Source of the DNA: Azospirillum oryzae
GTDB taxonomy: Bacteria > Pseudomonadota > Alphaproteobacteria > Azospirillales > Azospirillaceae
Assembly (NCBI RefSeq): GCF_900177515.1
Contig: NZ_FXAK01000002.1
Coordinates: 786,001 to 850,000 of the forward strand
Length of the DNA: 64,000 nucleotides
Direction of reading: 5' to 3'
Shown: in pieces, positions 46,977 through 57,097 of the stretch
How positions within the stretch are numbered: the first letter of the stretch is position 1
Layout: each line of letters starts with the position of its first letter
Made by a program: the position numbers and the translations under genes
The notes under the pieces: model-generated
The model's database searches: none
What the model saw: only the letters and a program-made list of their open reading frames with translations
Told to the model about the DNA's origin: nothing

Positions 46977-48590
46977 TCATGACCGGTGGGCCCGGGCGAT
47001 GCGCAGCCGTCCCGGCAGTGACGACATCCATGCGGCGACCGCCGCCCTCTCCCTCCGGCCGAGCATCCAGACCATGAAGAGGGTCGCCCCGGCATAGAGC
47101 GGCAGGGCGGTCAGCGTCTTGGTGTAGAAGGGATCGAATCCGTCTTCGTAGCGCCAGAAGGGCACGACCGCGAAGGGGGCCAGCGCCGCGACGCCGAAGA
47201 TCCAGCGCGAGAACCACCAGGAGGGCGACAGTGCCGCCAACGCCAGCGGCCACAGCAGGAACCAGGGCCACAGGTGGGTCGACAGTCCGAACACCACCGC
47301 CGCCATCACCGCCGCGGCGGCCTTCCAGGCCTTCTCCACGGTCGGCCGGCGGTACAGCGCTGCGAGAGACCACAGGGCGAAGCCGGCGAAGGCGCCGCGC
47401 ACCAGCCAGCGCAGGGGGGCCATATCGATGCCCAGCAACCGCTCCGCCACCCGGACGACGTCCACCGGCTGCAGCCACTGCCACCCGGACATGCCGCGGA
47501 CGGCGTCGAAGAAGGCGGGCGAGCGGAAGAACAGGAACAGGACGGCCAGGAAGAAGGCGGCGGCCGGGATCCCGCGCAGGAGATAGGCGGTGAGCCTGCC
47601 CTTGAGATCCTGTTTCCTGGTTTTGCCGAGCCTGTAGAGCAGATCGACGGAAACCAGGGCGGCGCTGGTGTATTTGCAGGCGGCCGAGGCCGCCAGCGCC
47701 AGCGGGCCGGCGCGGTCGCCGGTGGACAGGCGCATCAGCCACAGCAGCATCAGGACGACCATCGCCATGTCGTTGTGCGCCTCGCCGGCTGAATAGATAT
47801 GGCCGATGGGCAGCCATCCGAAGGCGACGAGCCCGGCGGCGGCGGTCGCCTCGTCACGGGTCCGGCCGATCTGCCGGATGATGGCGAGCCCGCCGATCCA
47901 GGCGCCCGCCAGCAGCAGCTTGAACAGAAGCGCGGTCACCCAGACATTCCCGCCGCTGAGCGCCATGACGCCGGCCGAGACCACCGCCCACAGCGGGCCG
48001 TAGGTCATCATCGCCGGCACCTCGTCGAACGGAAAGGCGGCGGCCTGTTCCGGCGTGAAGGGCACATAGTAGGGATTTTGGCCCCGGACGATCTGCTCGC
48101 CCCACAGCGCGGAAAACCAGATGTCCTGCGTCATCACCGGAAAGGCGGGGAGGCTGACGGCGGTGAAGACGACCGGCCACCGGAAAAGCCGGTCCGTCAC
48201 CGCCTTGGGAACCGGCCCGTCGGCGTCCGACAGCCAGCGGAACAGCCATGCGGCCAAGGCGACCGGCAGGGCGAGCGGCAGGCAATAGGCCAGGAAATAC
48301 AGGCCGTCATGGGTGAAGACGGTGCCGGCGGTCAATGCGTGGGCCAGCGGGATGGGAAAGTCGGCGATGGAGTCCGCCAGGCGGTCGAAGAACGCCGCCT
48401 GATTGGGCAGGCCGACCTCTCCATAATGGGTGTTCGATGCGGCGAGGAAGTAGCTCAACACCGAAAAGGACAACAGGCACAGGGTTGTCGTCAGTCCAAG
48501 GCGGTCGAGGATCCTGATCGATCCGTTGCCCAATCCACCAGCTGATTGGGCGTCCGCAGGCGGCATTTGTCTTTGAATCGGCATCCGCAT
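46977..48590 (-). CDS. Polytopic glycosyltransferase, GT87/mannosyltransferase-like
   Basis: Membrane protein of 537 residues with about 12 helices. DIWFSALWGEQIVRGQNPYYVPF and TYGPLWAVVSAGVM are the loop and helix typical of polyprenol-phosphate-sugar glycosyltransferases of the GT87/DUF2029 type, and IGHIYSAGEAHNDMAMVVLML contains an acidic loop near the membrane. It probably adds a sugar from a lipid donor on the periplasmic side. The start is uncertain (48590 or 48584). Confidence 0.75.
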   Translation of the reverse strand: MRMPIQRQMPPADAQSAGGLGNGSIRILDRLGLTTTLCLLSFSVLSYFLAASNTHYGEVGLPNQAAFFDRLADSIADFPIPLAHALTAGTVFTHDGLYFLAYCLPLALPVALAAWLFRWLSDADGPVPKAVTDRLFRWPVVFTAVSLPAFPVMTQDIWFSALWGEQIVRGQNPYYVPFTPEQAAAFPFDEVPAMMTYGPLWAVVSAGVMALSGGNVWVTALLFKLLLAGAWIGGLAIIRQIGRTRDEATAAAGLVAFGWLPIGHIYSAGEAHNDMAMVVLMLLWLMRLSTGDRAGPLALAASAACKYTSAALVSVDLLYRLGKTRKQDLKGRLTAYLLRGIPAAAFFLAVLFLFFRSPAFFDAVRGMSGWQWLQPVDVVRVAERLLGIDMAPLRWLVRGAFAGFALWSLAALYRRPTVEKAWKAAAAVMAAVVFGLSTHLWPWFLLWPLALAALSPSWWFSRWIFGVAALAPFAVVPFWRYEDGFDPFYTKTLTALPLYAGATLFMVWMLGRRERAAVAAWMSSLPGRLRIARAHRS

Positions 48591-48947
48591 TTCGCCCACC
48601 AATGATGTTCCCGACGGCAAGGCCGGTAAACACGTTAGCGGAAGTCGGTGGAACCGATAAATTTCTAAAGAGATTCTAGAGAGATTGCTCCGGCGCTAAT
48701 GCCGGGATTTCCGGTCGGGCGGCGATCATTTGCCTTGCGTGCGCGCCGGTTTCTTTCGCTTCCGCGCGAACAGGGTAAGCGGACCGCAAGTCGGCGGCAA
48801 ATGTCCGGTCTATCGGACCCATTCAGGTCCCATCGGAGACAGCTGCAACGGCTGCCGGGTTGCCGCGGCGAACGTCCGGCTGCCCGGCCTCATCCTGTTT
48901 CGCCGCCGGAACCGCGGTGCTCGCGCAATGCGCGGGGCAAAAGAAGA
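48591..48947. other. Intergenic region, nothing recognised
   Basis: About 360 bases between the glycosyltransferase start and the gtsA terminator. It should hold the promoter of the membrane-enzyme pair (AT-rich stretch at 48655-48690). No gene or RNA was found. Confidence 0.45.
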
Positions 48948-48978
48948 AAGCCCCTCTCCCATGGTGGAAGGGGGGCTT
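48948..48978 (-). terminator. Rho-independent terminator of gtsA
   Basis: Minus-strand GAAGCCCCCCTTCC and GGAGAGGGGCTTTC pair imperfectly around ACCATG, followed by TTCTTTT. It lies 56 bases after the gtsA stop. Confidence 0.7.
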
Positions 48979-49033
48979 CAAGGTCACGCGCAACACCAGA
49001 GAAGGAGAGACGACACCACAGAGAAAAGGAGAC

Positions 49034-50311
49034 TTACTTCGCCAGATCGACCGCCTCGGCCAGACGTTTCACCGCCTCCTGCGAGGTCATGGTGGAGTTG
49101 AAGTGGGCGGTGACGACATCCAGGAAGGCGCCGCGCACGGCACCGGGCACCGCCATTTCGTGGGCCATGGAGGGCACCGCGCTGTTGCTGTCGATGGCGG
49201 CCTTCAGATCGTCCATCGACTTCACGGCGCATTCGTCGAAACTGTCGCGCGCCATGTCTTGGCGGGCGGGGATCGAGCCCTTCAGCAGGTTGAAGGTCTC
49301 CTGGAACTTTTTGCCCAGGATCAGCTTGGCCAGCAGCTTCTGACCCGCCGCGCGGTCGGGGTCGGCCGAGCTGAACATGACGAAGCTGTCGGAATTGACG
49401 ATGTAGCCGGACTTGCCCGGCACATGGGCGCAGACGAAATCCTTGCCCGGCACCTTGCCGGCGGCGGTCAGCTCGCCCTTTTCCCAGTCGCCCATGATCT
49501 GCATGGCGGCCTGTCCGTTCATCAGCAGCCCGGCGGCGAGGTTCCATTCACGGCCGGGGAAGCCGTCGTCGACATAGCCGCGCAGCTTGCGCATCTGGTC
49601 GAACACCTTGACCATCGTGTCGCTGGTCAGCGCCTTCTCGTCCAGCTCCACCAGAGCCTTGCGGTAGAAATCGGCACCGCCGAGGCCCAGCACCACATCC
49701 TCGAACAGCGCGCCTTCCTGCCAGGGCTGGCCGCCATGGGCGAGCGGGATGATGCCGGCAGCCTTCAGCTTCTCGGCGGCGGCGTTGAACTCGTCCCAGG
49801 TCTTGGGGATCTCGACGCCGGCCTTCTTCATCGCCTGCGGGTTGACCCACATCCAGTTGACGCGGTGGATGTTCACGGGAACGGCGTAGTAATGGCCCTT
49901 GTAGGTCACCACGTCGCGGATCTGCGGCGGCAGGATGGCGTCCCAGTTCTCCGCCTTGGCGACATCGTCCAGCGTCGCCAGCTTGCCCTGCGCCGCCCAT
50001 TCCTTGATGTTCGGGCCCTTCAGCTGCACCGCGTTCGGCGGATCGCCGGCCAGCACGCGGGAGCGCAGGACGGTGCTGGCCGCGTCGCCGCCGCCGCCCG
50101 CCACCGGCGCGTCGATCCACTTGCCGCCCGCCGCTTCGAAGTCCTGGCGCAGCGCGCCCGCCGCCTTCGATTCGCCGCCGGAGGTCCAGTAATGCAGCAC
50201 CTCCACCTTCGGCTCGGCCCGGGCCGGCGCGGCCAGCAGGGCGCCGGCCATCACGGTCGCGACCGCGGTCATGCCGAGGATGGATGTGCTGAGAGACGGC
50301 ATCTTGGACAT
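49034..50311 (-). CDS. gtsA: Sugar ABC transporter substrate-binding protein, glucose type
   Basis: Periplasmic receptor of 425 residues, family 1 solute-binding protein. Signal peptide to about residue 32 (ARA-E). VEVLHYWTSGGESKAAG, WIDAPVAGGGGDAASTVLRSRVLAG and VQLKGPNIKEWA match the glucose/mannose-binding proteins of Pseudomonas (GtsA) and Thermus. The permeases and ATPase are not adjacent but lie at 57.8-60.8 kb on the same strand. It is divergent from an OmpR-type regulator with a shared 51-bp element between them. Confidence 0.9.
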   Translation of the reverse strand: MSKMPSLSTSILGMTAVATVMAGALLAAPARAEPKVEVLHYWTSGGESKAAGALRQDFEAAGGKWIDAPVAGGGGDAASTVLRSRVLAGDPPNAVQLKGPNIKEWAAQGKLATLDDVAKAENWDAILPPQIRDVVTYKGHYYAVPVNIHRVNWMWVNPQAMKKAGVEIPKTWDEFNAAAEKLKAAGIIPLAHGGQPWQEGALFEDVVLGLGGADFYRKALVELDEKALTSDTMVKVFDQMRKLRGYVDDGFPGREWNLAAGLLMNGQAAMQIMGDWEKGELTAAGKVPGKDFVCAHVPGKSGYIVNSDSFVMFSSADPDRAAGQKLLAKLILGKKFQETFNLLKGSIPARQDMARDSFDECAVKSMDDLKAAIDSNSAVPSMAHEMAVPGAVRGAFLDVVTAHFNSTMTSQEAVKRLAEAVDLAK

Positions 50312-50415
50312 TTCCCCCTGTTCCCTTCTTCGTTCGGTCTTGCTGTTGGCCCTGGCCGCAGGCCGTCCGGCCGCTGGAGGAACTCTATCCTGCACGCAAT
50401 TCGACGCCCGGATTA

Positions 50416-50466
50416 TTTGGTAACAACGCCTTTTCACGGCGGCGGCGCTGTTACGCAACCGTTACA
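50416..50466. promoter_or_regulatory. 51-bp conserved element, copy A (gtsA/response regulator)
   Basis: Begins TTTGGTAAC and ends TGTTACGCAACCGTTACA. The right part holds two direct GTTAC half-sites 11 bases apart, as OmpR-family proteins prefer; the left GGTAAC is an inverted copy. It is 105 bases from gtsA and 99 from the response regulator. Copy B is at 60935-60985. Confidence 0.8.
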
Positions 50467-50564
50467 AACCGGCCCTGGCGGCGCACTGTACCCGGACCGG
50501 CCGGGGAGGCTACACTCGGCGCCAACCAAGAAGAAACATCCATATGGAATAGGGAAGGGAAACC

Positions 50565-51326
50565 ATGGAGCGCGCGCGCCATCTGCTGGTCGTGGACGAC
50601 GATCCCGAGATTCGGGACATGCTGCATGATTTCCTGGTGAAGAGCGGTTTCCGCGTCTCCACCGCCGGCGATGGGCGCGAGATGGCGCGGGTGCTGGCGC
50701 AATGGCCGGTCGATCTCATCGTCCTCGACGTCATGCTGCCGGGGGAGGACGGGACCAGCCTGTGCCGCTCGCTACGTGCCAAGTCGGAAACCCCGGTCAT
50801 CATGCTGACCGCCATGGGCAGCGAGGTCGACCGCATCGTCGGGCTGGAGGTCGGCGCCGACGACTATCTGGTGAAGCCCTTCAGCGCCCGCGAACTGCTG
50901 GCCCGCATCCGCGCAATCCTGCGCCGCTGCGGCGGGCCGGAGCCGGTGCGCGAACGGCCGCGCGTGCTGGGCTTCGCCGGCTGGTCGCTCGACCAGGGGC
51001 GGCGGGAGCTGCGCACGCCGGACCGGGTGGTGGTGCATCTCAGCCAGGGCGAATACGCCCTGCTCGGCACGCTGCTGGAACGCGCGCCGCAGGTGGTGGA
51101 GCGCACCGAACTGCTGGAGAAGCACCGCGGCGACACCTCGATTCCCTTCGACCGCAGCATCGACATCCAGATCAGCCGCCTGCGCCGCAAGCTGGAGGAA
51201 GGGCCGGGCGGCTCGGTGCTGATCAAGACGGTGCGCGGCATCGGCTACCAGTTCACCGCGACGGTGGTGGACCAGGGCGAATCCGTCAGCTCCGGGACCA
51301 ACTCCGGAAGCGGCCGTGGCGCTTGA
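50565..51326 (+). CDS. OmpR family response regulator, GltR-like
   Basis: Regulator of 253 residues. Receiver domain with acidic pocket Asp11-Asp13, phosphorylated Asp55 (LIVLDVMLPGEDG) and Lys near 105 (DDYLVKPFSA); then a winged helix (about 140-235; DRSIDIQISRLRRKLEEGPGG and IKTVRGIGYQF). It lies next to the sugar receptor gene, as GltR does in Pseudomonas, and probably binds the 51-bp elements. Its end overlaps the kinase start by 11 bases. Confidence 0.9.
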   Translation: MERARHLLVVDDDPEIRDMLHDFLVKSGFRVSTAGDGREMARVLAQWPVDLIVLDVMLPGEDGTSLCRSLRAKSETPVIMLTAMGSEVDRIVGLEVGADDYLVKPFSARELLARIRAILRRCGGPEPVRERPRVLGFAGWSLDQGRRELRTPDRVVVHLSQGEYALLGTLLERAPQVVERTELLEKHRGDTSIPFDRSIDIQISRLRRKLEEGPGGSVLIKTVRGIGYQFTATVVDQGESVSSGTNSGSGRGA

Positions 51327-52776
51327 GCGTCTGTTGCCGACCCGACTGCGCGCCGCCCGGCTGCGCCACCGTATCCTGTTGGCGATGGTCGCGCTGCTGG
51401 CGCTGACCCATGGCGGGGCGCTGGTCGGCATGCGGCTGGTCGACGACCGCGCGCGGGAGCTGCTGACCGCTCATCGGCTGGGGCCGGCGATGGCCGCGGC
51501 GGTGGAGGCGGCCGACCGCGCGGTGCTGGACGGCGTCGCCGCCGGGCCGGCGCTGGCGCTGCACGGCCTGCCCGACCTGTCGGTGTCCTGGCAGGCGCCC
51601 GGCACCCCCACCGTGCCGTCCGGCTGGGTGCTCGACGGCGTCGTCGACGCGCCGCGCCCCGTGTTCGTCGCCGCCGCGCGCGCCCTGCTGCCGCTCCGCT
51701 CCGCCCATGCCCAGACGCTCGCCGAATCGCTGTCCCTGGTGGCGGAGGACACGGCGGCCCAACTGCGCGACGCCCGTGTCTATGTCCAGCTTGCCGGCGG
51801 CGGCTGGCTGGAGTTCGCCAGCCCACGCTTCTGGCGGCCGCGCAGCACGCCGTTCGAGATCGTGCTGGCCGGGCTGGCCGCCTTCGGTCTGGCGCTGGCG
51901 GTTCTGCTCTGGCTGCCCGGCCGGCTGGTCCGCCCGCTGGAGGCTCTGGCGGAGCAGGCGACCCGTCCGCACGACCGCTTGCATCCCCGCCCGCTGCCGG
52001 AGGACGGGCCGGAGGAGGTCGCTTCGCTCGCCCGCGCTTTCAATCAGGCGCGCAACGCGCTGCGCGACCTGATGGAGGGGCGTACCCATCTGCTGGCGGC
52101 GATCAGCCACGACCTGCGCACCCCGGCGACGCGGCTGCGGCTGCGCGCCGAATATGTCGATGACGACGCCCTGCGTGCCAAGATGATGGCGGACATCGAC
52201 GAGATGGCGGCGATGGTCAGCGCGACGCTGGAGTTCCTCGGCGACGACGTGCTGCGCGAAGAGGTGGAGGTGGTCGCCTTCGCCAGCCTTCTGCAGAGCC
52301 TGTGCGACGACTATGCCGACACCGGCGCCCCGGTAACCTACCACGAGCCACCGCCGCTGCAGTTCGCCGCCGTCCGCACCATTTTCGGCGGCGGGGTGGA
52401 GCGCAACGACCGCTTCGACCAGCCGCGCCAGCTCCGCCTTGCCGGCCGCCCGTCCAGCCTGCGCCGCGCCTTCGCCAACCTGATCGACAACGCCATCAAA
52501 TACGGCGAGCGCGCCACCGTCTCCGTCGACGCCGACGCCGCCGAGATCGTGGTCGACGTCTGCGACGACGGGCCGGGCATCCCGGAGGCGGAGATCGCCA
52601 ACGTCTTCAAGCCCTTCGTCCGGCTGGAAGGCTCCCGCAACCGCAAGACCGGCGGCAGCGGGCTGGGCCTGTCCATCGTGAAGTCGATCGTCGAGGCGCA
52701 CCAGGGACGGATCGAGCTGAGCAACCGCGCCAGCGGCGGGTTGCGCGTGCGCGTGACGTTGCCGCGGATGTTGTGA
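51316..52776 (+). CDS. Sensor histidine kinase, GtrS-like partner
   Basis: Membrane kinase of 486 residues. Two helices (about 18-38 and 180-202) enclose a periplasmic sensor of about 140 residues; a HAMP linker (WLPGRLVRPLEALAEQA) leads to HisKA with His265 (AAISHDLRTPATRLRL) and an ATPase domain (FANLIDNAIKYG, DDGPGIP, GGSGLGLSIVKSIVEAHQG). GTG start inside the regulator gene. It likely senses a periplasmic sugar acid, or sugar through GtsA; this is inference. Confidence 0.92.
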   Translation: MALERLLPTRLRAARLRHRILLAMVALLALTHGGALVGMRLVDDRARELLTAHRLGPAMAAAVEAADRAVLDGVAAGPALALHGLPDLSVSWQAPGTPTVPSGWVLDGVVDAPRPVFVAAARALLPLRSAHAQTLAESLSLVAEDTAAQLRDARVYVQLAGGGWLEFASPRFWRPRSTPFEIVLAGLAAFGLALAVLLWLPGRLVRPLEALAEQATRPHDRLHPRPLPEDGPEEVASLARAFNQARNALRDLMEGRTHLLAAISHDLRTPATRLRLRAEYVDDDALRAKMMADIDEMAAMVSATLEFLGDDVLREEVEVVAFASLLQSLCDDYADTGAPVTYHEPPPLQFAAVRTIFGGGVERNDRFDQPRQLRLAGRPSSLRRAFANLIDNAIKYGERATVSVDADAAEIVVDVCDDGPGIPEAEIANVFKPFVRLEGSRNRKTGGSGLGLSIVKSIVEAHQGRIELSNRASGGLRVRVTLPRML

Positions 52777-52798
52777 GGATAGGGCGATCAGGGGGAAA

Positions 52799-52826
52799 CC
52801 CCCCTCTCCCCCGGGGGAGAGGGGGG
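52799..52826. terminator. 28-bp perfect palindrome after the kinase gene
   Basis: Two 14-base arms meet with no spacer, one all C/T, the other all G/A (CCCCTCTCCC type). It lies between converging genes and could stop both. It belongs to the C/T-G/A palindrome family noted in the findings. Confidence 0.6.
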
Positions 52827-52850
52827 ATTAAGCGCCGAGTAAGCGTTCGC

Positions 52851-53675
52851 TCACTTGTCCCAAACCGGCGCCAACCCCGCCGGGCTGACGATCCGCCCAT
52901 CCGGCCGCGCCAGCTTTGCAATGGCGGCCATGTCGCCGTCGTCCAGCGTGAAGTCGAACACCGCGAAATTCTCCGGCACCCGTTCCGGCTTGGCGGTCTT
53001 GGACAGCACGATGTGCCCCAGTTGGATCAGCCAGCGCAGCGTCACCTGGGCCGCGGTCTTGCCGTACTTGGCGCCGATCCGCTGCAACTCCGGGTCGCGC
53101 GGCACCTTGCCGTCGGCCATGGCGTAATAGGCGGTGATCGCCACGCCCAGTTCCCTGGCCGCCGCAGCCATCGCGCTCTGGTCGAGATAGGGGTGCACCT
53201 CGATCTGATTGGTGACGATGGGGGCCTTGCTGCGCTTCACCGATTCCCGCAGCTGGGCGATGTTCTGGTTGCTGACGCCGATGAAGCGGGTCTTGCCGGC
53301 CGCCTGCACCGCGTTCAGCATCTCGATCTGGTCGGCGATGGCGACCTGATCGGCCGGCCAATGCAGCAGCAGCAGGTCGACCCGGTCGACCTTCAGCTTC
53401 TCCAGGCTTTCGTCGACCGACGCGGCGAACAGGTCGGGGCTGTACTTGTCGACCCAGACCTTGGTGGTCAGGAACAGCTCGTCGCGCCGCGCGCCCGCGG
53501 CTTGCAGGGCGCGGCCCAGCGCCGCCTCGTTGCGGTAGATCTGTGCGGTGTCGAAATGGCGGAAGCCGGCTTCGAGCGCCGCCGGAACCACCCGCTCGAC
53601 CTCCTCGTCCGACATGCGGAACACGCCAAATCCCAGCGCGGGGATTTCGGCGCCATTCGCTTTCACGGTCTGCAT
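52851..53675 (-). CDS. Aldo/keto reductase, Dkg-like
   Basis: TIM-barrel reductase of 274 residues. The tetrad is visible: Asp and Tyr in FDTAQIYRNE, Lys in LTTKVW, His in LLLHWP. IGVSNQNIAQL and the NADPH block (FAVFDF, IVSPAGLAPVWDK) follow. Close to the 2,5-diketo-D-gluconate reductase group, which would suit the surrounding sugar genes, but related enzymes reduce many aldehydes. The upstream palindrome CTGTGAATTCAATTCACAG may control it. Confidence 0.88.
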   Translation of the reverse strand: MQTVKANGAEIPALGFGVFRMSDEEVERVVPAALEAGFRHFDTAQIYRNEAALGRALQAAGARRDELFLTTKVWVDKYSPDLFAASVDESLEKLKVDRVDLLLLHWPADQVAIADQIEMLNAVQAAGKTRFIGVSNQNIAQLRESVKRSKAPIVTNQIEVHPYLDQSAMAAAARELGVAITAYYAMADGKVPRDPELQRIGAKYGKTAAQVTLRWLIQLGHIVLSKTAKPERVPENFAVFDFTLDDGDMAAIAKLARPDGRIVSPAGLAPVWDK

Positions 53676-53729
53676 CCTGCTTTCTCTCCTAACCAGCGCC
53701 GTGGCGCGTCAATTCGGTTGCATGCAGAC

Positions 53730-53773
53730 ATATGGCGGGAAGGGCGGTCTGCAAACCGCCTTTCCCGCCATAT
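53730..53773. terminator. Long hairpin after paoC
   Basis: Arms of 19 bases (53730-53748 and 53755-53773) pair with one mismatch around CTGCAA. It is 41 bases downstream of paoC on the minus strand, so a terminator or mRNA-stabilising hairpin is likely. No T-run follows. Confidence 0.6.
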
Positions 53774-53776
53774 CAC

Positions 53777-53795
53777 CTGTGAATTCAATTCACAG
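53777..53795. promoter_or_regulatory. Perfect 9-1-9 palindrome
   Basis: CTGTGAATTCAATTCACAG lies between paoC and the aldo/keto reductase gene, about 100-120 bases before the latter. AT-rich symmetrical form suggests a repressor operator. The binding protein is unknown. Confidence 0.5.
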
Positions 53796-53813
53796 ATCGC
53801 ACGCTGCGAAGCA

Positions 53814-56111
53814 TCACATCAGCTTGTCGAGCGTGATCGGCAGGTCGCGGATGCGCTTGCCGGTGGCGTTGTAGACGGCGTTGGCGACGGCGGCGCCGAC
53901 GCCGGTGATGCCGATCTCGCCGATGCCGCGGGCACCCATCGGCGCCTGCGGGTCGGGGATGTCGGTGTAGAGAATCTCGATGGCGGGAACGTCCATCTGC
54001 ACCGGCACGTGATAGTCGGCCAGCGAGGCGTTGACGATGCGGCCGCTGCGCGGATCGAAGTTGGCTTCCTCGGTCAGCGCCAGCCCGATCCCCATGATGA
54101 TGCCGCCCTTGAACTGGCTCGTCGCCGTCTTGGCGTTCAGGATGCGGCCGGCGTCGAAGGAGCCGAGGAAGCGGGAGACACGGACCTCCCCGGTGATCTC
54201 GCTGACCCGGACCTCGCAGAACTGCGCGCCGTAGGAGTGCATGGAGAAGGCCTCCATCTCCGCCGGCGGCGGGGCTTCGGCCTCGCAGACCAGTTCGTCC
54301 CGTCCCGACCGGCGCAGGATCGACTCGTAGCTTTCGAAGCGCGAGGCATCCTCGCGGTGGCCGATGCCGCCGTCCCGCGTTTCGACCTCGGCGAGCGACA
54401 GGCCGGCCAGCGGCGAATCGTTGCCGGCGAGCTTCAGCAACTCCTCGACGAAGACCTCCGCCGCGGCGATGACGGCGCCACCGATCGAGGCCGTCTGCGT
54501 CGAGCCGCCGGCGATCACCCCGCGCGGCAGGGTTGTGTCGCCATACTCGAAGGTGACGTTGCCGATCGGAACGCCGAGCCGGGCGGCGATGTGCTGGGCC
54601 TGCGCCGTCGCCGTGCCCATGCCCATGTCGTGCACAGCCGTCGAGACGGTGACCTGCCCGCCGGCCGTCAGCCTGATCCGCGCCGCACCGCCGGGGAAGC
54701 GGTGATAGGGGTATGTGGCTGTCGCGCAGCCCATGCCGATCAGCCACTCGCCGTCCCGCCGCTGGCGCGGTTTCGGGTTGCGGCGGTCCCAGCCGAACCT
54801 CGCCGCGCCCTTGTCATAGGCGTCGATCAGGTGGCGGGAGGAGAAGGGCTTGCCGCTGGTCGGGTCCGTTTCCGGCTCGATGCGCCGACGCAGCTCGATG
54901 GGGTCGAGGCTGAGCTTTTCCGCCAGTTCGTCGATGGCGCATTCCAGCGCGAAGGTGCCGACGGATTCGCCGGGCGCCCGCATGAAGGTGTTCGCCAGCA
55001 TGTCCATGTCGGCCACCTCCTGGGCCAGCCGGATGGACTTGGCGGCATAGAGGTGACGGGCGGGAAAGGTGAACTGCTCCGGACAGGAGTTGTGGGTGGT
55101 CATCGCCACGATGCCGGTGTGGATCAGCGCATCCAGCCGGCCGTCGGTGCCGGCGCCCAGCGCCACCCGCTGTTCCGTCAGCGTCCGGCCGCCGACGATC
55201 CGGAACACGCCTTCGCGCGACAGCATGATGCGCACCGGCCTGCCGGCGAGCTTCGCGGCGGCGCAGGCGAGGATCTGGTGGTCCCACAGGCATTTGCCGC
55301 CGAAGCCGCCGCCGACGAAGGGGGAGGAGACGCGGACCTTGTCGGGCTCCAGGCCGAAGATGTCGGCCAGCTGTCCCGCCGTCAGATCGAGAAGTTGGTT
55401 GGCGTCATGCACCCGCAGCTCGTCGCCGGTCCAGGCGACGGTCGCCGCATGCAGTTCGATGGCATTGTGGTTGTGGCGCGGCGTCCGGTAGATCTGGTCC
55501 ACCTGTACCGCGGCGGCTTTCAGGGCGGCTTCGGCATCGCCGATCTCCACGACCGGCGGCTGCCCCAAGATGTTGTCCAACTGGCGCGGCGTCTTCTTCG
55601 CCTCGTCGAAGGACGTGACGGCCGGCAATGGCGCGTAGTCGGCCCTCACCAGCGAGGCGGCATGGTCGGCCTGTTCCAGCGTCTCGGCGAGGACGACGGC
55701 GATGGGCTGGCCGTTCCAGTGGATCTCGTCATCCTGCATGACCGGCAGGTCGCTCGCCCCGGCGGCGGTCGGCGACGACATCATCAGCGACGGCGCCTTC
55801 ATCCGCGGCGCGTTGCGGTGGGTCATGACCAGCACGACGCCGGGGGCCGCCTCGGCCGCCGCGGTGTCGAGCGCCGTGATCCGCCCGCGCGCGACGGTGC
55901 TGAAGGCGAGTGCGGCGTAGCAGAGCCCTTCATAGGGAAACTCGGCGGCGAACTGAGCCTTCCCCTGAACCTTCAACGGCCCGTCGATGCGCGAGACCGG
56001 CTGGCCCAGCGCCCCATGCTTGTGGAGCATCGGATCCTGGGTGACCGCCGGCTGCCAGCGGCCGGGCAGAGTGTTTGCGGATGTGTTTGCGGAGTCGGAT
56101 TGCATGCTCAT
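53814..56111 (-). CDS. paoC: Molybdenum aldehyde oxidoreductase, catalytic subunit
   Basis: Xanthine-oxidase-family large subunit of 765 residues, holding the molybdopterin-cytosine-dinucleotide cofactor. The sequence runs [17 protein letters not shown] (entry domain), then [15 protein letters not shown] and [14 protein letters not shown], then the active-site Glu block [15 protein letters not shown] near the end. It oxidises aromatic or sugar-derived aldehydes to acids in E. coli PaoABC. The start overlaps paoB by 4 bases. Confidence 0.9.
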   Translation of the reverse strand: MSMQSDSANTSANTLPGRWQPAVTQDPMLHKHGALGQPVSRIDGPLKVQGKAQFAAEFPYEGLCYAALAFSTVARGRITALDTAAAEAAPGVVLVMTHRNAPRMKAPSLMMSSPTAAGASDLPVMQDDEIHWNGQPIAVVLAETLEQADHAASLVRADYAPLPAVTSFDEAKKTPRQLDNILGQPPVVEIGDAEAALKAAAVQVDQIYRTPRHNHNAIELHAATVAWTGDELRVHDANQLLDLTAGQLADIFGLEPDKVRVSSPFVGGGFGGKCLWDHQILACAAAKLAGRPVRIMLSREGVFRIVGGRTLTEQRVALGAGTDGRLDALIHTGIVAMTTHNSCPEQFTFPARHLYAAKSIRLAQEVADMDMLANTFMRAPGESVGTFALECAIDELAEKLSLDPIELRRRIEPETDPTSGKPFSSRHLIDAYDKGAARFGWDRRNPKPRQRRDGEWLIGMGCATATYPYHRFPGGAARIRLTAGGQVTVSTAVHDMGMGTATAQAQHIAARLGVPIGNVTFEYGDTTLPRGVIAGGSTQTASIGGAVIAAAEVFVEELLKLAGNDSPLAGLSLAEVETRDGGIGHREDASRFESYESILRRSGRDELVCEAEAPPPAEMEAFSMHSYGAQFCEVRVSEITGEVRVSRFLGSFDAGRILNAKTATSQFKGGIIMGIGLALTEEANFDPRSGRIVNASLADYHVPVQMDVPAIEILYTDIPDPQAPMGARGIGEIGITGVGAAVANAVYNATGKRIRDLPITLDKLM

Positions 56112-57097
56112 GCGTCGTCTCCCGTCAGCTCGCCGAGGACGGCGACGATCGTCCGTTTCGCCAGCTCGATCTTGAAGGCGTTGTCGCGAAGACCGGTCGC
56201 GGCGGCGAGTTCCGCCTCCGCGGCGGCGCGGAAGCTCTCCGGGCCGGCCGGCCGTCCCTTCAGCGCGGCTTCGGCCGCCGAGGCCCGCCACGGCTTGTGG
56301 GCGACGCCGCCGAGCGCCAGCCTTACGTCGCGCACCACGCCGCTGTCGTCGATATCGAGGGCGGCGGCGACTGAGACCAGCGCGAAGGCGTAGCTCGCGC
56401 GGTCGCGCACCTTGCGGTAGGTGGAGCGGCGGGCGAAGAGCAGGGGCGGGAGCTCGACTGCGGTGATCAGTTCACCCGCTTTCAACTCGGTCTCGATGTC
56501 CGGCCGGTCGCCGGGCAGGCGGTGCAGGTCGGAAAGCGCGATGCTGCGCGGTCCCGCGGGGCCGTCCAGATGCACCGTGGCGTCGAGTGCGGCGAGCGCC
56601 ACGCACATGTCGGACGGATGGGTGGCGACGCAGGCCGGCGACGCGCCGAGGATGGCGTGATAGCGGTTGAAGCCGTCGCGGGCGTCGCAGCCGGCCCCCG
56701 GCTGCCGTTTGTTGCAGGCCGCAGCAGTGTCGTAGAAGTAGCGGCAGCGCGTCCGCTGCAGGATGTTGCCGCCGACCGTCGCCATGTTGCGGATCTGGGC
56801 GCTGGCCCCGGCAAGGATCGCGCGGGCGAGGAGCGGATAGTGGGCGCGCACATGGCCATCGGCGGCCAGCGCGGTGTTGGTCGCCGCCGCCCCGATCAGC
56901 AATCCACCGTCGGCGCGCGGCTCGATCCCGCGCGGCAGGCCGGTGACATCGACCAACATCTCCGGCCGTTCGACCGTCTCGCGCATCAGATCGACCAGAT
57001 TGGTGCCGCCGCCGAGATAGCGCGCCGCGGCGTTGCCCTTTGCCAGTTCGATGGCGGCGGACGTGTCGGACGCCCGTTCATAGGTGAAGGGGTTCAT
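56108..57097 (-). CDS. paoB: Aldehyde oxidoreductase FAD/4Fe-4S subunit
   Basis: Middle subunit of 329 residues. FAD-binding blocks are [13 protein letters not shown] and [12 protein letters not shown]. It carries the extra cysteines ([16 protein letters not shown]) that bind the [4Fe-4S] cluster unique to PaoB within the xanthine oxidase family. The C-terminal CO dehydrogenase flavoprotein domain starts near residue 220. The start overlaps paoA by 4 bases (ATGA). Confidence 0.9.
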   Translation of the reverse strand: MNPFTYERASDTSAAIELAKGNAAARYLGGGTNLVDLMRETVERPEMLVDVTGLPRGIEPRADGGLLIGAAATNTALAADGHVRAHYPLLARAILAGASAQIRNMATVGGNILQRTRCRYFYDTAAACNKRQPGAGCDARDGFNRYHAILGASPACVATHPSDMCVALAALDATVHLDGPAGPRSIALSDLHRLPGDRPDIETELKAGELITAVELPPLLFARRSTYRKVRDRASYAFALVSVAAALDIDDSGVVRDVRLALGGVAHKPWRASAAEAALKGRPAGPESFRAAAEAELAAATGLRDNAFKIELAKRTIVAVLGELTGDDA

